Shown piece after piece: positions 45,837 through 54,506 of a stretch of DNA of 64,000 nucleotides (positions are counted from its first letter, which is position 1; each line of letters starts with the position of its first letter). The notes beneath the pieces are model-generated. The model was given only the letters and a program-made list of their open reading frames with translations, had not been told where the DNA came from and ran no database searches. This DNA is from Jidongwangia harbinensis (GTDB lineage Bacteria; Actinomycetota; Actinomycetes; Mycobacteriales; Micromonosporaceae). The position numbers were made by a program, and so were the translations under genes. The DNA is taken from positions 248,001 through 312,000 of the forward strand of contig NZ_JAIWNC010000005.1 in NCBI RefSeq assembly GCF_020216025.1. The letters run 5' to 3'.

Positions 45837-48419
45837 TCACCGGCCGAGCGCCACGAACGCCAGGCCGGTCGCGACACCCACCGGGTCACCAGACGTGGCG
45901 GCACGCGCGTCCCGCAGCGCCTCCGGGAACGCCGCCCCGGCGCGCAGCGCGGCGTGGAACGCCACCATCAGCGGGCCGGTCGCCGCGTCGTTCACCGGCA
46001 CCACGCTGGCCAGCAGGCTGGCGGTGCCCAGCGGCACCAGCACGCTGATCAGACCGAGCAGTTCGTCCCCGGCGGCCGGCGCCGAGACCCCGGACTCGCA
46101 GCTGGACAGGACCAGGCGGTGCGGGCTGCGGCGCAACCGGCTCAGGTCGTACCCGGTGAGCGGGCCGTCGTGCATCTGCAGCGCGGAGAACAACGGATTG
46201 TCCGCCCGGAACACCCCGTGCGTCGCGATGTGCGCGACGGCGGCCCCGTCCAGGGCGGCCAGCACCCGCACCGCGGTGGCCGCGCCGTGCGAGAGCACCA
46301 CCGGCGATGGGTACTGGTCGGCGATCCGTCCGGCCTCGGCCAGCGTGCCCGGCAGGTCCGGGCCGACGACCACCACGGTGCGCCGCCGCCGGGGCCGCGC
46401 CCGCTGATCGGCCTGCACCCACGTCGCCGCGGACGGCACCACACTCCACGGCACACCGTGCAGCGCCGGCAGCATCGCCCACGGCACCGCGTGCAGCGGT
46501 CCCGGCGGTGCGATCACGACCGGCCGGGACCCGATGTCCGACGCGGCGCGCCCGAGCAGGGCGGCCTGCAGCCGATCGCCGGCGATCGCCAGCCGCTCCA
46601 GCGACCCGGGCGGCGGACGGCCACGCGCCAGCCGCCGCAGCATGAACCGAGCCAGGTCGACCTCCCGGATGGCGTTCGCCACCGGCCCCACCGCGTGCAG
46701 CCGGGTCCGGCCGCGCCGGGCGGTGATCGCGTACAGCAGGTCGTCGAGCGCGACCAGTTCGACCAGCAGGTGCTCGCCGAGCCGGTCGAGCGCCGCCTCC
46801 GTGACCGTGCGGGCCGCCGCCCGCGGTGCCGGTGAGCCGGCGCGCCGGGTGCGGGACCGGACGGCCTGTTCCAGCCGCCGCCGCTCGCGTTCCAGCCCGT
46901 CGGTCGGGGCCCGGGCGGCCCGCGCGGTGTCCAGCCGGCTCATCACCCCGCGCAACGCGGCCAGGTCGGCGGCGAGTTCGGCGTCCTCCGCCGACCGGGC
47001 ATAGGGGGACGCGAGGGCGGAGGCGCGCCACCGTTCGCTCCAGGCCAGCAGCATCCGGGCATCGCCCCGGCGGACTGCGTGCCGCTGCCCGATCGCGGCC
47101 AGCTCGACGCCGTAACGGGCGGCGTGCACCCGCAGTTCCACCGCGCCGAGGCGGCGCTGATGGTCGGCCGCCGCCAGCAGCCCGCGCCGGCAGGCGTGCA
47201 ACGCGGCCGCGGTGGAGCCGCGGGCCTCGGCCCGCAGCGCCTGGGCCAGCCAACCGGCCGCGTGCCCGAACGTCGGACCCTGCCGTCGCGACCGGGCGGC
47301 GCGGGCCAGGTGCCGGTCGGCCTCCGCGGTCCGGCCGGCCGCCGCCGCCATCCGCCCGGCCAGCAGGTGCGCGGCCGGCGCCTCCTCGGCGCCCAGTTCG
47401 GCCAGCCGGTCCGCGATCCGGGCCGCGGCCGCCCGGACCCGGCCGTCCCGCCGCCCCGCGTCGTAGCGCGCCTGCACCAGCACGAACTCCGCCCGCGCGG
47501 CCCACCAGTCGCGGTGCTGGGCCCGGAACAGGTCGCGCGCCGCGGTGGCCCGGACCGCCGCGTCCGGTGGCCGGCCGGCGGCCTGGGCGGCCCGGGCCGC
47601 GGCGAACAACAACTCGGCCCGGGCCGCGGAGCGACCGGCGAGCCGTTCGACGCCCGCGTCCGCCTCCTGCGACGCCTCGTCGGCGAGGCCGGCCGCGAGC
47701 AGCGTCCGGGACCGGTCGAAGACCAGGTCGGGCGCGAAGTAGCCGAGCGCGTCGTACCGGTCCGCCGCCTCGTCGAGATGGCGCAACGCGGCCGGGACGT
47801 CCCCGGCGTGCAGGGCGATCTCGGCGTGGCCGTGTACCGCCATCGCCGCCTCCAGATCCTGGCCGATCCGCCGGAACAGGTGCTCCGCCCGTTCCAGATC
47901 CCGGTGCGCCCGGGCGGTCTGGCCGGTCATGGCGTACACGTCGAAGCGGTTGTTGAGCGCCCGCGCCTCCCAGAGCGCGTCCCCGGCCCGGTGCAGGAGG
48001 CGGACGGCCCGGCTCAGGTCGGCGAGCGCGGCCGCGGGACGGCCGAGCGTCACCAGCTGGTGGCCGCGCCGGAGCAGCACCCGGCCGGCCAGGTGACCGG
48101 CGCTCTCCGCGACCGCGGCGTCCAGGGTGGCCAGTCCGGTCGTGGTCCGCCCGCTCGTGACGAGCGTCGCGCCCAGGGTCGCCTGCACATCGATCCGGCG
48201 TTCCCGGTCGCCGGACGTATCAGCGAGCCGCAACGCGCGTCTTAGTTCTCGGACGGCCTCGACGTACCGGCCGGCGTCCCGGAACACGATCGCCCGCGTC
48301 TGCCGCGCGATCGAGGCCGTCCGCGGGTCCGGGCGGCCGGCCAGGACGCGGTCCGCCGCCGCGACCGCCTCAGCCGGTCGCGCGAGGGCAAGCCGGAGCA
48401 GCTCGTCGCCGTCAGGCAC
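45837..48419 (-). CDS. TPR-CHAT caspase-like protease
   Basis: An 860-residue cytosolic protein from GTG 48419, with TAGACT six bases before the start (leaderless). Residues 1-500 are TPR-like helical repeats (ALARPAEAVAAADRVLAGRPDP, ATLGATLVTSGRTTTGLATLDAAV, HLDEAADRYDALGYFAPDLVF). The C-terminal CHAT domain (about 580-860) has the full dyad: H734 in AHIATHGVF and C774 in VLSSCESGV, with the usual GDELLGLISVLVPLGTASLLASVVPVND. The family is caspase-like and needs an activator. It is divergent from an intracellular subtilase (46 bases) and convergent with the sigma/166-aa operon. Likely in a conflict or signalling module; see findings. Confidence 0.92.
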   Translation of the reverse strand: MPDGDELLRLALARPAEAVAAADRVLAGRPDPRTASIARQTRAIVFRDAGRYVEAVRELRRALRLADTSGDRERRIDVQATLGATLVTSGRTTTGLATLDAAVAESAGHLAGRVLLRRGHQLVTLGRPAAALADLSRAVRLLHRAGDALWEARALNNRFDVYAMTGQTARAHRDLERAEHLFRRIGQDLEAAMAVHGHAEIALHAGDVPAALRHLDEAADRYDALGYFAPDLVFDRSRTLLAAGLADEASQEADAGVERLAGRSAARAELLFAAARAAQAAGRPPDAAVRATAARDLFRAQHRDWWAARAEFVLVQARYDAGRRDGRVRAAAARIADRLAELGAEEAPAAHLLAGRMAAAAGRTAEADRHLARAARSRRQGPTFGHAAGWLAQALRAEARGSTAAALHACRRGLLAAADHQRRLGAVELRVHAARYGVELAAIGQRHAVRRGDARMLLAWSERWRASALASPYARSAEDAELAADLAALRGVMSRLDTARAARAPTDGLERERRRLEQAVRSRTRRAGSPAPRAAARTVTEAALDRLGEHLLVELVALDDLLYAITARRGRTRLHAVGPVANAIREVDLARFMLRRLARGRPPPGSLERLAIAGDRLQAALLGRAASDIGSRPVVIAPPGPLHAVPWAMLPALHGVPWSVVPSAATWVQADQRARPRRRRTVVVVGPDLPGTLAEAGRIADQYPSPVVLSHGAATAVRVLAALDGAAVAHIATHGVFRADNPLFSALQMHDGPLTGYDLSRLRRSPHRLVLSSCESGVSAPAAGDELLGLISVLVPLGTASLLASVVPVNDAATGPLMVAFHAALRAGAAFPEALRDARAATSGDPVGVATGLAFVALGR

Positions 48420-48425
48420 ATCGAC

Positions 48426-48431
48426 AGTCTA
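48426..48431 (-). promoter_or_regulatory. -10 box of the CHAT gene, leaderless
   Basis: TAGACT on the minus strand (plus AGTCTA) ends six bases before GTG 48419. It shares the 46-base divergent region with the subtilase SD, so the two promoters overlap or abut. Confidence 0.5.
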
Positions 48432-48465
48432 GAAATCCAGCCGATCCCCCTCCAGGAGGTTCCCC

Positions 48466-49734
48466 GTGTCGACCCCACCCGAAGACCCCCGCCCTGACGA
48501 CGCCTACCCCGATCCCGCCCGGAGCGCGCAGGAGTCCCAGGTCCGGTACGTCCTGAACGAACTCGGCGACGTCCTCGAACCCGGACCGCCGGGCTGGCGG
48601 GAGACCGGAATCGAGTACTTCGTCCGGCGCGGCTATCTCATGGTCGACGAGACCTTCTACGACGAGGGGCGGCGCGTGCTCACCCCCGGACGCCTGACCG
48701 GCCCGGACGACGAACCGCCGGAGGGCGGGCCGCGGGACGGCCAGCGCATCGACGGGCGCCGGTGGATCCGGCTGCACGGCGACGCGGACACCTTCCGCGC
48801 CATGGCGGACATCAACGACGCCGCCGGCGACGAGGTGGCCCGGCTCGAGTACGCCGTGCACATCGCCAGCGGATGCTGCCCGGCCGACGAGCCGACCCCG
48901 GTGGCGCCCGGGGCCGCACCGGATCCGCCGGTGTCCGCGGACCGGACCGCCGGCGCCGGCATCCGGGTGGTCGTGCTGGACACCGGCTTCGACCCCGCCG
49001 CCGCGACGCTGAGCTGGATGCGGGACGTGCAGGGTGACCCGGATCCCGGTCTCGGCGCCGCGGTCCTGCCGCGGTACGCCGGGCACGGCACGTTCATCGC
49101 CGGCGTGGTGCGGGCGATGGCGCCGCGCGCCGAGGTGATCGTGCGGCAGGCGTTCGGCCCGCTCGGTGTGGTGATGGAGAGCGACCTGGTGGCCGCGCTG
49201 GAACGCACCCTGCGCTACGACCAGCCCGACGTGATCAACCTGTCCGGCGGCACCAACGTCGAGTCCGTCCGCGGACCGAGCCTGCTGAACGCGTTCTACG
49301 AGCGGGTGTTCCGCCGTTACCCGGGCGTCGCCCTGATCGCCGCGGCCGGCAACGACAACTCGCGGCGGCACTTCTGGCCGGCCGCCGCGTCGTGGGCCAC
49401 CGGGGTCGGTGCGCTCGCCCCGGACTGGCGGAGCCGGGCGCCGTTCAGCAACCACGGAAGCTGGGTCGACGTGTACGCACCCGGACAACACCTGATCAAC
49501 GCGTTCCCCAGTGGACCGTACGTCTACCAGGAGCCGCCGCGGACCGGTACCCAGGTCCAGTTCGCCGGCATGGCGAGCTGGAGCGGCACGTCGTTCGCCG
49601 CACCGGTGGTGGCCGGCCTGGTCGCCGCCCGGATGTCCCGCACCGGGGAGAACGGCCCGGCCGCCGTCGCCGCGCTGCTGGCCGAGGCCCGGGCCGCCGC
49701 CGTGACCGGGGTGGGCGCCGTCCTGGTCCCCTGA
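48466..49734 (+). CDS. Intracellular S8 subtilisin-like serine peptidase
   Basis: The protein has 422 residues from GTG 48466, with CCAGGAGG a few bases before. There is no signal peptide. Residues 1-160 form a distinct N-terminal region (QESQVRYVLNELGDVLEPG, GIEYFVRRGYLMVDETFY) of unknown fold. The catalytic domain, about 162-420, has D172 in VVVLDTGF, H207 in AGHGTFIAG, N296 in AAAGND and S376 in WSGTSFAAP. Without a signal peptide it should act inside the cell. Its promoter region is shared with the divergent TPR-CHAT gene, which suggests a linked system of two proteases. A substrate could be the neighbouring 166-aa or CHAT protein, but that is inference. Confidence 0.9.
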   Translation: MSTPPEDPRPDDAYPDPARSAQESQVRYVLNELGDVLEPGPPGWRETGIEYFVRRGYLMVDETFYDEGRRVLTPGRLTGPDDEPPEGGPRDGQRIDGRRWIRLHGDADTFRAMADINDAAGDEVARLEYAVHIASGCCPADEPTPVAPGAAPDPPVSADRTAGAGIRVVVLDTGFDPAAATLSWMRDVQGDPDPGLGAAVLPRYAGHGTFIAGVVRAMAPRAEVIVRQAFGPLGVVMESDLVAALERTLRYDQPDVINLSGGTNVESVRGPSLLNAFYERVFRRYPGVALIAAAGNDNSRRHFWPAAASWATGVGALAPDWRSRAPFSNHGSWVDVYAPGQHLINAFPSGPYVYQEPPRTGTQVQFAGMASWSGTSFAAPVVAGLVAARMSRTGENGPAAVAALLAEARAAAVTGVGAVLVP

Positions 49735-49794
49735 GGACATCACACCGTTGTCGACAAACCAGCAAATCGCTGTTCCGGGAGGGCGCCGGAGGGT

Positions 49795-49806
49795 TAGCGT
49801 GCCGAC
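49795..49806 (+). promoter_or_regulatory. Leaderless -10 box of the M1 peptidase gene
   Basis: TAGCGT (49795-49800) is followed by six bases and ATG 49807. The gap 49735-49806 holds no SD, in keeping with a leaderless message. Confidence 0.5.
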
Positions 49807-51930
49807 ATGCTGTGCAGAGCCGCGCTCGCGTCCTCCGTCGTCCTCGCCGTCGCCCTCGCGTCCGCCCCGGCCGCCGCCGTCGCGGCCGAGCCGGGCGGTC
49901 CACCCGGTCCCGGAGCGCCCGGAGTGGGCGATCCGTATTTCCCGCTGGACGGCAACGGCGGCTACGACGTGCGGCACTACGGGCTGGACCTGCGCTACAC
50001 CCCGGCCACCGACGTGCTGGCCGCGACCGCGACGATCCGGGCCCGGGCCACCCAGCACCTGTCCGCGTTCAATCTGGACTTCCAGGGCCTGACCATCCGG
50101 TCGATCACGGTGGACGGCCGGCCGGCGACCTGGAGCCGCAGCGGCGGCGAGCTGACCGTGACCCCGCGAGCCACCCTCCGCGATGGACAGACGTTCCTCA
50201 CCCGGGTCACCTACGACGGCGTGCCGGAACTCATCGAGGACCCGAACCTGGGCTCGTCCGGCGTCTTCCACACCGACGACGGCATGGTCATCGTCGGGCA
50301 GCCGGACGTGGCGGCGACCTGGTTCCCGGTCAACGACCACCCGATCGACAAGGCGGCGTACACCATCCGGGTCACCGTCCCCAAGGGCCTCGAGGCGGTG
50401 GCGAACGGCGTGCTGACCGACCGGTCCACCCGGGCCGGCTGGACCACCTGGACCTGGGACGCCCGCGAACCGATGGCGTCCTACCTGGCGACCGCCACGG
50501 TGGGCGAGTTCGACCTGCGGTCGTACCGGGCCGGCGGCATCCGCTACTGGGACGCCATCGATCCGGACCTGTTCGAGCCGGTGGCGGCACCGCGGACCGG
50601 ATCCCGGATGGCGATCAGCCAGAGCGGCGACTCGGCGTACAAGCGCCTGACCCGCACCATCGACGTGCCGGCCGGCGGCGCCACACTGGACTTCTGGACC
50701 GACCGCGACACCGAGGCCGACTGGGACTTCTTCTTCGTGGAGGCGCGCACGGCGGGCGCCGACGACTGGACCACGCTGCCGGACGCCAACGGACACACCT
50801 CGCCGGACATCGAGGGTGCCTGCGCGTCCGCCCGCGGCCTGCACCCGTTCCTCACCCACTATCTGACCGACACGGGCGAGAACTGCACGGCGTCCGGCAC
50901 CACCGGCACGTGGGCCGCGGCCTCCGGCGCGAGCGACGGGTACGAACAGTGGTCGGTGGACCTGGCCCGGTACGCCGGCAAGCGGGTCGAGGTCTCCCTG
51001 ACCTACCTCACCGACGAGATCATCGCGCAGCCCGGTGTCGTGGTCGACGACGTGACCGTGTCCACCGGCGCCGGGAGCACGTCGTTCGAGGCGGACGGTG
51101 ACACCCTGGACGGCTGGGCCACCGGCGGGGCGCCGGACGGCAGCCCGGAGAACCCGAACACCTGGATCTCCGGCACGCGGGCCGACCTGCCGGCCACCGA
51201 GGGCGACATCGCGGCCGGTTCGCTGGCCCGGCAGCCCGAGATCATCCGCTTCCTGTCCGGCGTGTTCGGGCCGTACCCGTTCTCCAGCGCCGGCGGCATC
51301 GTGGACGACACCAACCAGTTCGGTTTCGCCCTGGAGAACCAGACCCGACCGATCTACGCCCGGGGCTTCTTCAGCAGCCCGGAGAGCGGCGACAGCGTGG
51401 TGGTCCACGAGCTGGCCCACCAGTGGTACGGCGACAGCCTGGCCCTGCAGCGCTGGCAGGACATCTGGCTGAACGAGGCGTTCGCGACGTACGCGTCCTG
51501 GCTGTGGGGCGAGCACGACGGCCTCGGCACCGCGCAGGAGGCCTTCAACTCCTCCTACCAGAGCATCCCCGCGGACTCCGAATTCTGGCAGTTGCGGATC
51601 GGCGACCCCGGTCCCGAGCACCTGTTCGACGGCCCGGTCTACGAGCGCGGCGCGATGACCATGCACGCGCTGCGGAAGACGGTCGGCGACCGGGCGTTCT
51701 TCCGGATCCTGCGCACCTGGGCGACGTCCCGGTCCGGCGACAACGTGACCACCCCGCAGTTCGTCGCGCTGGCCGAACGGATCTCCGGACAGCAGCTCGA
51801 CGACTTCTTCACCGCGTGGCTGTACACGCCGGCCAAGCCCCCGGCCCCGCCCGGCACCGGCGCCGCCCCGGCCGCCGCACGCCAGGCCGGCCCGGCCCTG
51901 CCGGCCGCGAAGCCGGCGGTGAAGCGCTGA
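49807..51930 (+). CDS. Secreted M1-family metallopeptidase with inserted beta-sandwich
   Basis: A 707-residue protein. Signal peptide at 1-28 (LASAPAAAVAAEPGG). The N-terminal M1 sandwich runs from about 35 to 265 (YDVRHYGLDLRYTPATDVL, FNLDFQGLTI, VTYDGVPEL, TWDAREPMASYLATATVGEF). A segment at about 268-460 is unlike M1 enzymes and resembles the immune-inhibitor-A/MAM-like jelly roll (TLDFWTDRDTEADWDFFFVEA, GKRVEVSLTYLTDE, VVVDDVTVSTG). The catalytic core resumes: HELAHQWYGD with H534 and H538, and E557 in WLNEAFATY. The usual GAMEN-like loop is FALENQTRPIY. It should be an extracellular aminopeptidase or related zinc peptidase. The last bases overlap a hydrolase pseudogene. Confidence 0.9.
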   Translation: MLCRAALASSVVLAVALASAPAAAVAAEPGGPPGPGAPGVGDPYFPLDGNGGYDVRHYGLDLRYTPATDVLAATATIRARATQHLSAFNLDFQGLTIRSITVDGRPATWSRSGGELTVTPRATLRDGQTFLTRVTYDGVPELIEDPNLGSSGVFHTDDGMVIVGQPDVAATWFPVNDHPIDKAAYTIRVTVPKGLEAVANGVLTDRSTRAGWTTWTWDAREPMASYLATATVGEFDLRSYRAGGIRYWDAIDPDLFEPVAAPRTGSRMAISQSGDSAYKRLTRTIDVPAGGATLDFWTDRDTEADWDFFFVEARTAGADDWTTLPDANGHTSPDIEGACASARGLHPFLTHYLTDTGENCTASGTTGTWAAASGASDGYEQWSVDLARYAGKRVEVSLTYLTDEIIAQPGVVVDDVTVSTGAGSTSFEADGDTLDGWATGGAPDGSPENPNTWISGTRADLPATEGDIAAGSLARQPEIIRFLSGVFGPYPFSSAGGIVDDTNQFGFALENQTRPIYARGFFSSPESGDSVVVHELAHQWYGDSLALQRWQDIWLNEAFATYASWLWGEHDGLGTAQEAFNSSYQSIPADSEFWQLRIGDPGPEHLFDGPVYERGAMTMHALRKTVGDRAFFRILRTWATSRSGDNVTTPQFVALAERISGQQLDDFFTAWLYTPAKPPAPPGTGAAPAAARQAGPALPAAKPAVKR

Positions 51931-52741
51931 TCCGGGGTACGGCCGCCGGCGTCCCGTACGTCCTGCTCCCACCGGCCGGCCGCGAGCGCCCGGACGCGCC
52001 GGTCGTGGTGGCCTGGCACCTGCTGGACACGCCGCGCACCGAGGCGGCGTTCGCGGCGGCCGTACCGCTGCACGGTCTGCAGGCGTGGCGGCTCTACCTC
52101 GGGCTGCCGCTGAGCGGCGCCCGGCTGCCTCCCGGTGGTCTGCCCGAGGTGCGGGAACTCGGGTTCACCGAACCGGTGGGCAACGTGCACCGGCCGGTCG
52201 CGGGCGGGGCGGTGGCCGAGTTCCCGGCCGCGTTCGCCGAGGTCCGCGACGGTTCGGCATCGACGGCGGCCCGATCGGCGTGATGGGCGGCTCGGTGGGC
52301 GGCGCGGTGGCGCAACTGGTGCTGGCCGAGTCCGGCGCCGACGTGCGGGCCGCCGTCCTGATCAACCCGGTGGTCCGGCTACAGGACACCATCGACGGCC
52401 TGTCCGCCCGGTTCGGCGTCACGTACACCTGGTCCGGCCCGGCCACCGCGTTCGCCGAACGGGTCGACTTCCTGGCCCGGGCCGACGAACTGACCGGCGC
52501 CGCGGTTCTCGTCGTCACCGGCGCGGACGACGACGAGGCGGCGATCCTGCGCCCGGCCCGCGAACTGGTGTCGCGGCTGCGGGCCCGGGGCGGGACCGCG
52601 GAGGGCCGGACCGTGGCCGGGATGGGTCATGCGCTGGCGGAGGAGCCGGGACTGGAGCCGGCCCCGCAACTGCCGCGGGCCGCCGAGGTGGACCGGCTCG
52701 CGACGGCGTGGTTCACCACCCACCTGCTCGGCCCCCGCTGA
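51927..52741 (+). pseudogene. Alpha/beta hydrolase gene broken by a one-base frameshift
   Basis: Two frames together make one hydrolase. The first runs GTAAGVPYVLLPPAGRERPDAPVVVAWHLL to FAEVRDG and then stops at 52283. The second resumes FGIDGGPIGVMGGSVGGAVAQLVL, which includes the nucleophile elbow GGSVGG, and ends ATAWFTTHLLGPR at 52741. The junction GCGAC|GGTTCGG near 52250-52251 lacks one base; adding a C would give VRDRFGIDGG and restore the frame. No standard start is seen at the 5' end; CTG 51927, overlapping the M1 stop (CTGA), is the best candidate for coupled initiation. It could be a real frameshift or a sequencing error. Confidence 0.65.
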
Positions 52742-52749
52742 GCTCACCT

Positions 52750-52766
52750 CAGTGGTACACCAACGT
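52750..52766 (+). repeat. Third copy of the palindrome arm
   Basis: CAGTGGTACACCAACG matches one arm of the 40-bp palindrome (CCAGTGGTACACCAGCG) with one mismatch inside, 38 bases before it. Its presence as a separate direct copy suggests a mobile or dispersed element rather than a plain terminator. Confidence 0.6.
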
Positions 52767-52788
52767 CGTCATAACGCCCGCAAAACAA

Positions 52789-52828
52789 CGCTGGTGTACC
52801 ACTGGAGCGCTCCAGTGGTACACCAGCG
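52789..52828. repeat. 40-bp perfect palindrome between convergent genes
   Basis: Arms 52789-52808 and 52809-52828 are exact reverse complements with no spacer: arm 2 is GCTCCAGTGGTACACCAGCG. It lies in the 108-base gap between the hydrolase pseudogene and the convergent narK gene. No U-run follows on either side, so it is not a simple intrinsic terminator, though a bidirectional terminator role is possible. Arms of 20 bp with zero loop in a GC-rich genome are unlikely to be chance. Confidence 0.9.
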
Positions 52829-52849
52829 CAAGCGCAGCGCCGCGCGGCG

Positions 52850-54190
52850 TCAGACGCCGGGCAGGCTCCGCTCGGACGGCCGCAGGTACACCGTCCAGGT
52901 CACCAGCACGCAGACCGCGTAGAACGCGATGAACGCCAGGTACGCCGCGTCCGCCGTCTGGTAGGTGAGGAACGACTGCCGGAACGCCAGGTTCACCAGC
53001 ACGCCGCCGAACGCGCCGATCGCCCCCGCGATACCGATCACCGCGCCGGACAGCCGCCGGGCCTCGTGGTCGTCGTGCAGGTTCCGGGCCCGGAAGATGG
53101 CCGGGATCATCTTGTACGTCGAGCCGTTGCCCACGCCGCTGAACACGAACAGCGAGATGAACCCGACCAGGTACAGCGGCAGCGACCGCAGTTGCGAGGC
53201 GAGCAGCACGATGCTCGCACCACCCGCCATCGCCACGAAGTTCCAGAAGGTCACCTTGGCGCCGCCCAGCCGGTCCGCCAGCGCGCCGCCGACCGGGCGG
53301 ATCAGCGAGCCCAGCAGCGGACCGAGGAACGTCAGGTACGCCGCCTTCACCGGGGTGTTGAACTGCTCCGCGAACTGCACCTGCAGCACCTGGCCGAACG
53401 CGAACCCGAAACCGATGAACGAGCCGAACGTGCCGATGTAGAGGAACGACATGATCCAGGTGTGCGAGTCCCGGGTGGCGTCCCGCATCCCGCGCTTCTC
53501 GTTGCGGGCCTGGGTCAGGTTGTCCATGTACAGCGCGGAGCCGGCGGTCGCCACCACGATCAGCGGGATGTAGATGCCGGCCACGATGCCCGGGCTACCG
53601 GCGCCGAACGTGGCGAGCACGAACAGGCCGACCAGTTGCACGGCCGCCACCCCGAGGTTGCCGCCGCCGGCGTTGATGCCGAGCGCCCAGCCCTTGAGCC
53701 GGTCCGGGTAGAACGCGTTGATGTTCGCCATCGAGGAGGCGAAGTTGCCGCCGCCGACGCCGGCCACCGCTGCGATGATCAACAGCGTGGTGTACGAGAC
53801 GCCGGGCTGGATCAGGAACGCGGCGAGGAACGACGGGATCAGCAGCAGGCTGGCGCTGATGATGGTCCAGTTGCGGCCGCCGAACCGGGCCACCGCGAAC
53901 GTGTAGGGGATCCGCAGCACCGAGCCGACCAGCGCGGGCACGGCGGTGAGCAGGAACTTGCCGGCCGGGTCGATGCCGTACTGCGGGCCGAGGAACAGCA
54001 CCAGCACCGACCACATGGTCCACACCGAGAAGCCGATGTGCTCGGAGAAGATCGAGAAGATCAGGTTCCGCCGGGCGATCGGTGCCCCGGTCGAGTTCCA
54101 GAACTCGCGATCCTCGGGGCGCCAGTCGTCGATCCAGTGGCCGCGAACGGTCACCGCGGGCCGAGTCGCGGGCGGAAGGGTGGCAGTCAT
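52850..54190 (-). CDS. narK: Nitrate/nitrite MFS transporter (NarK type)
   Basis: The protein has 446 residues from ATG 54190 (GGAGG six bases before); a longer frame to 54211 is not used. Twelve membrane segments. NarK signatures: the AGVGGGNFASSMANINAFYP segment with the GGG(N)F nitrate signature, NAGGGNLGVAAVQL, GTFGSFIGFGFAFGQVL and the late GVGNGSTYKMIP signature. Position at the end of the nirBD operon suggests nitrate uptake for assimilation. It starts 1 base after the nirD stop. Confidence 0.93.
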   Translation of the reverse strand: MTATLPPATRPAVTVRGHWIDDWRPEDREFWNSTGAPIARRNLIFSIFSEHIGFSVWTMWSVLVLFLGPQYGIDPAGKFLLTAVPALVGSVLRIPYTFAVARFGGRNWTIISASLLLIPSFLAAFLIQPGVSYTTLLIIAAVAGVGGGNFASSMANINAFYPDRLKGWALGINAGGGNLGVAAVQLVGLFVLATFGAGSPGIVAGIYIPLIVVATAGSALYMDNLTQARNEKRGMRDATRDSHTWIMSFLYIGTFGSFIGFGFAFGQVLQVQFAEQFNTPVKAAYLTFLGPLLGSLIRPVGGALADRLGGAKVTFWNFVAMAGGASIVLLASQLRSLPLYLVGFISLFVFSGVGNGSTYKMIPAIFRARNLHDDHEARRLSGAVIGIAGAIGAFGGVLVNLAFRQSFLTYQTADAAYLAFIAFYAVCVLVTWTVYLRPSERSLPGV

Positions 54191-54191
54191 G

Positions 54192-54506
54192 TCAGACCTC
54201 CGAGGGAACAAGCGGGGACACCACGAGGTGGTTGTCGTCGTCGACGTGCACCGCGTAGACGTTCAGCGAGAAGGCACCGGTGGTGGAGCAGCCGGTGGTC
54301 AGGTCGAAGGCGTGCAGGTGCAGCGGGCAGATCACGACCTTGGTGTCGGTCTGGCCGTCGGCGAGCGGTCCGCCGGCGTGCGGGCAGACCGCCGACACGG
54401 CGCGCAGGCTGCCGTCGCGGAGCCGGAACACCGCGACCATGTCGTCGCCGACGGCGTACGCGCGGCCCTCCCCGAAGGGAATCTCGTCAACCGGACCCAA
54501 CCTCAT
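54192..54506 (-). CDS. nirD: Assimilatory nitrite reductase small subunit, Rieske type
   Basis: The protein has 104 residues from ATG 54506, which overlaps the nirB stop by four bases. A Rieske-like fold with AVCPHAGGPLADG and ICPLHLHAFDL gives the [2Fe-2S] ligand set (CPH and CPLH). It pairs with NirB in NAD(P)H-dependent nitrite reduction to ammonium. Upstream in-frame codons to 54602 would lie inside nirB. The end is one base before narK. Confidence 0.93.
   Translation of the reverse strand: MRLGPVDEIPFGEGRAYAVGDDMVAVFRLRDGSLRAVSAVCPHAGGPLADGQTDTKVVICPLHLHAFDLTTGCSTTGAFSLNVYAVHVDDDNHLVVSPLVPSEV

Noticed and set aside
44707..49734. Type III-E (Craspase) CRISPR locus
   Set aside because: TPR-CHAT and sigma genes are present, but no gRAMP effector, no Cas genes and no array were seen. 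Only an analogy is kept.
48412..51972. A 1186-residue minus-strand frame over the subtilase and M1 genes
   Set aside because: Antisense shadow; both plus-strand genes have full catalytic motifs.
52789..52828. Palindrome as an ordinary intrinsic terminator
   Set aside because: No U-run on either strand and a separate third copy nearby; terminator function is possible but not supported over other explanations.
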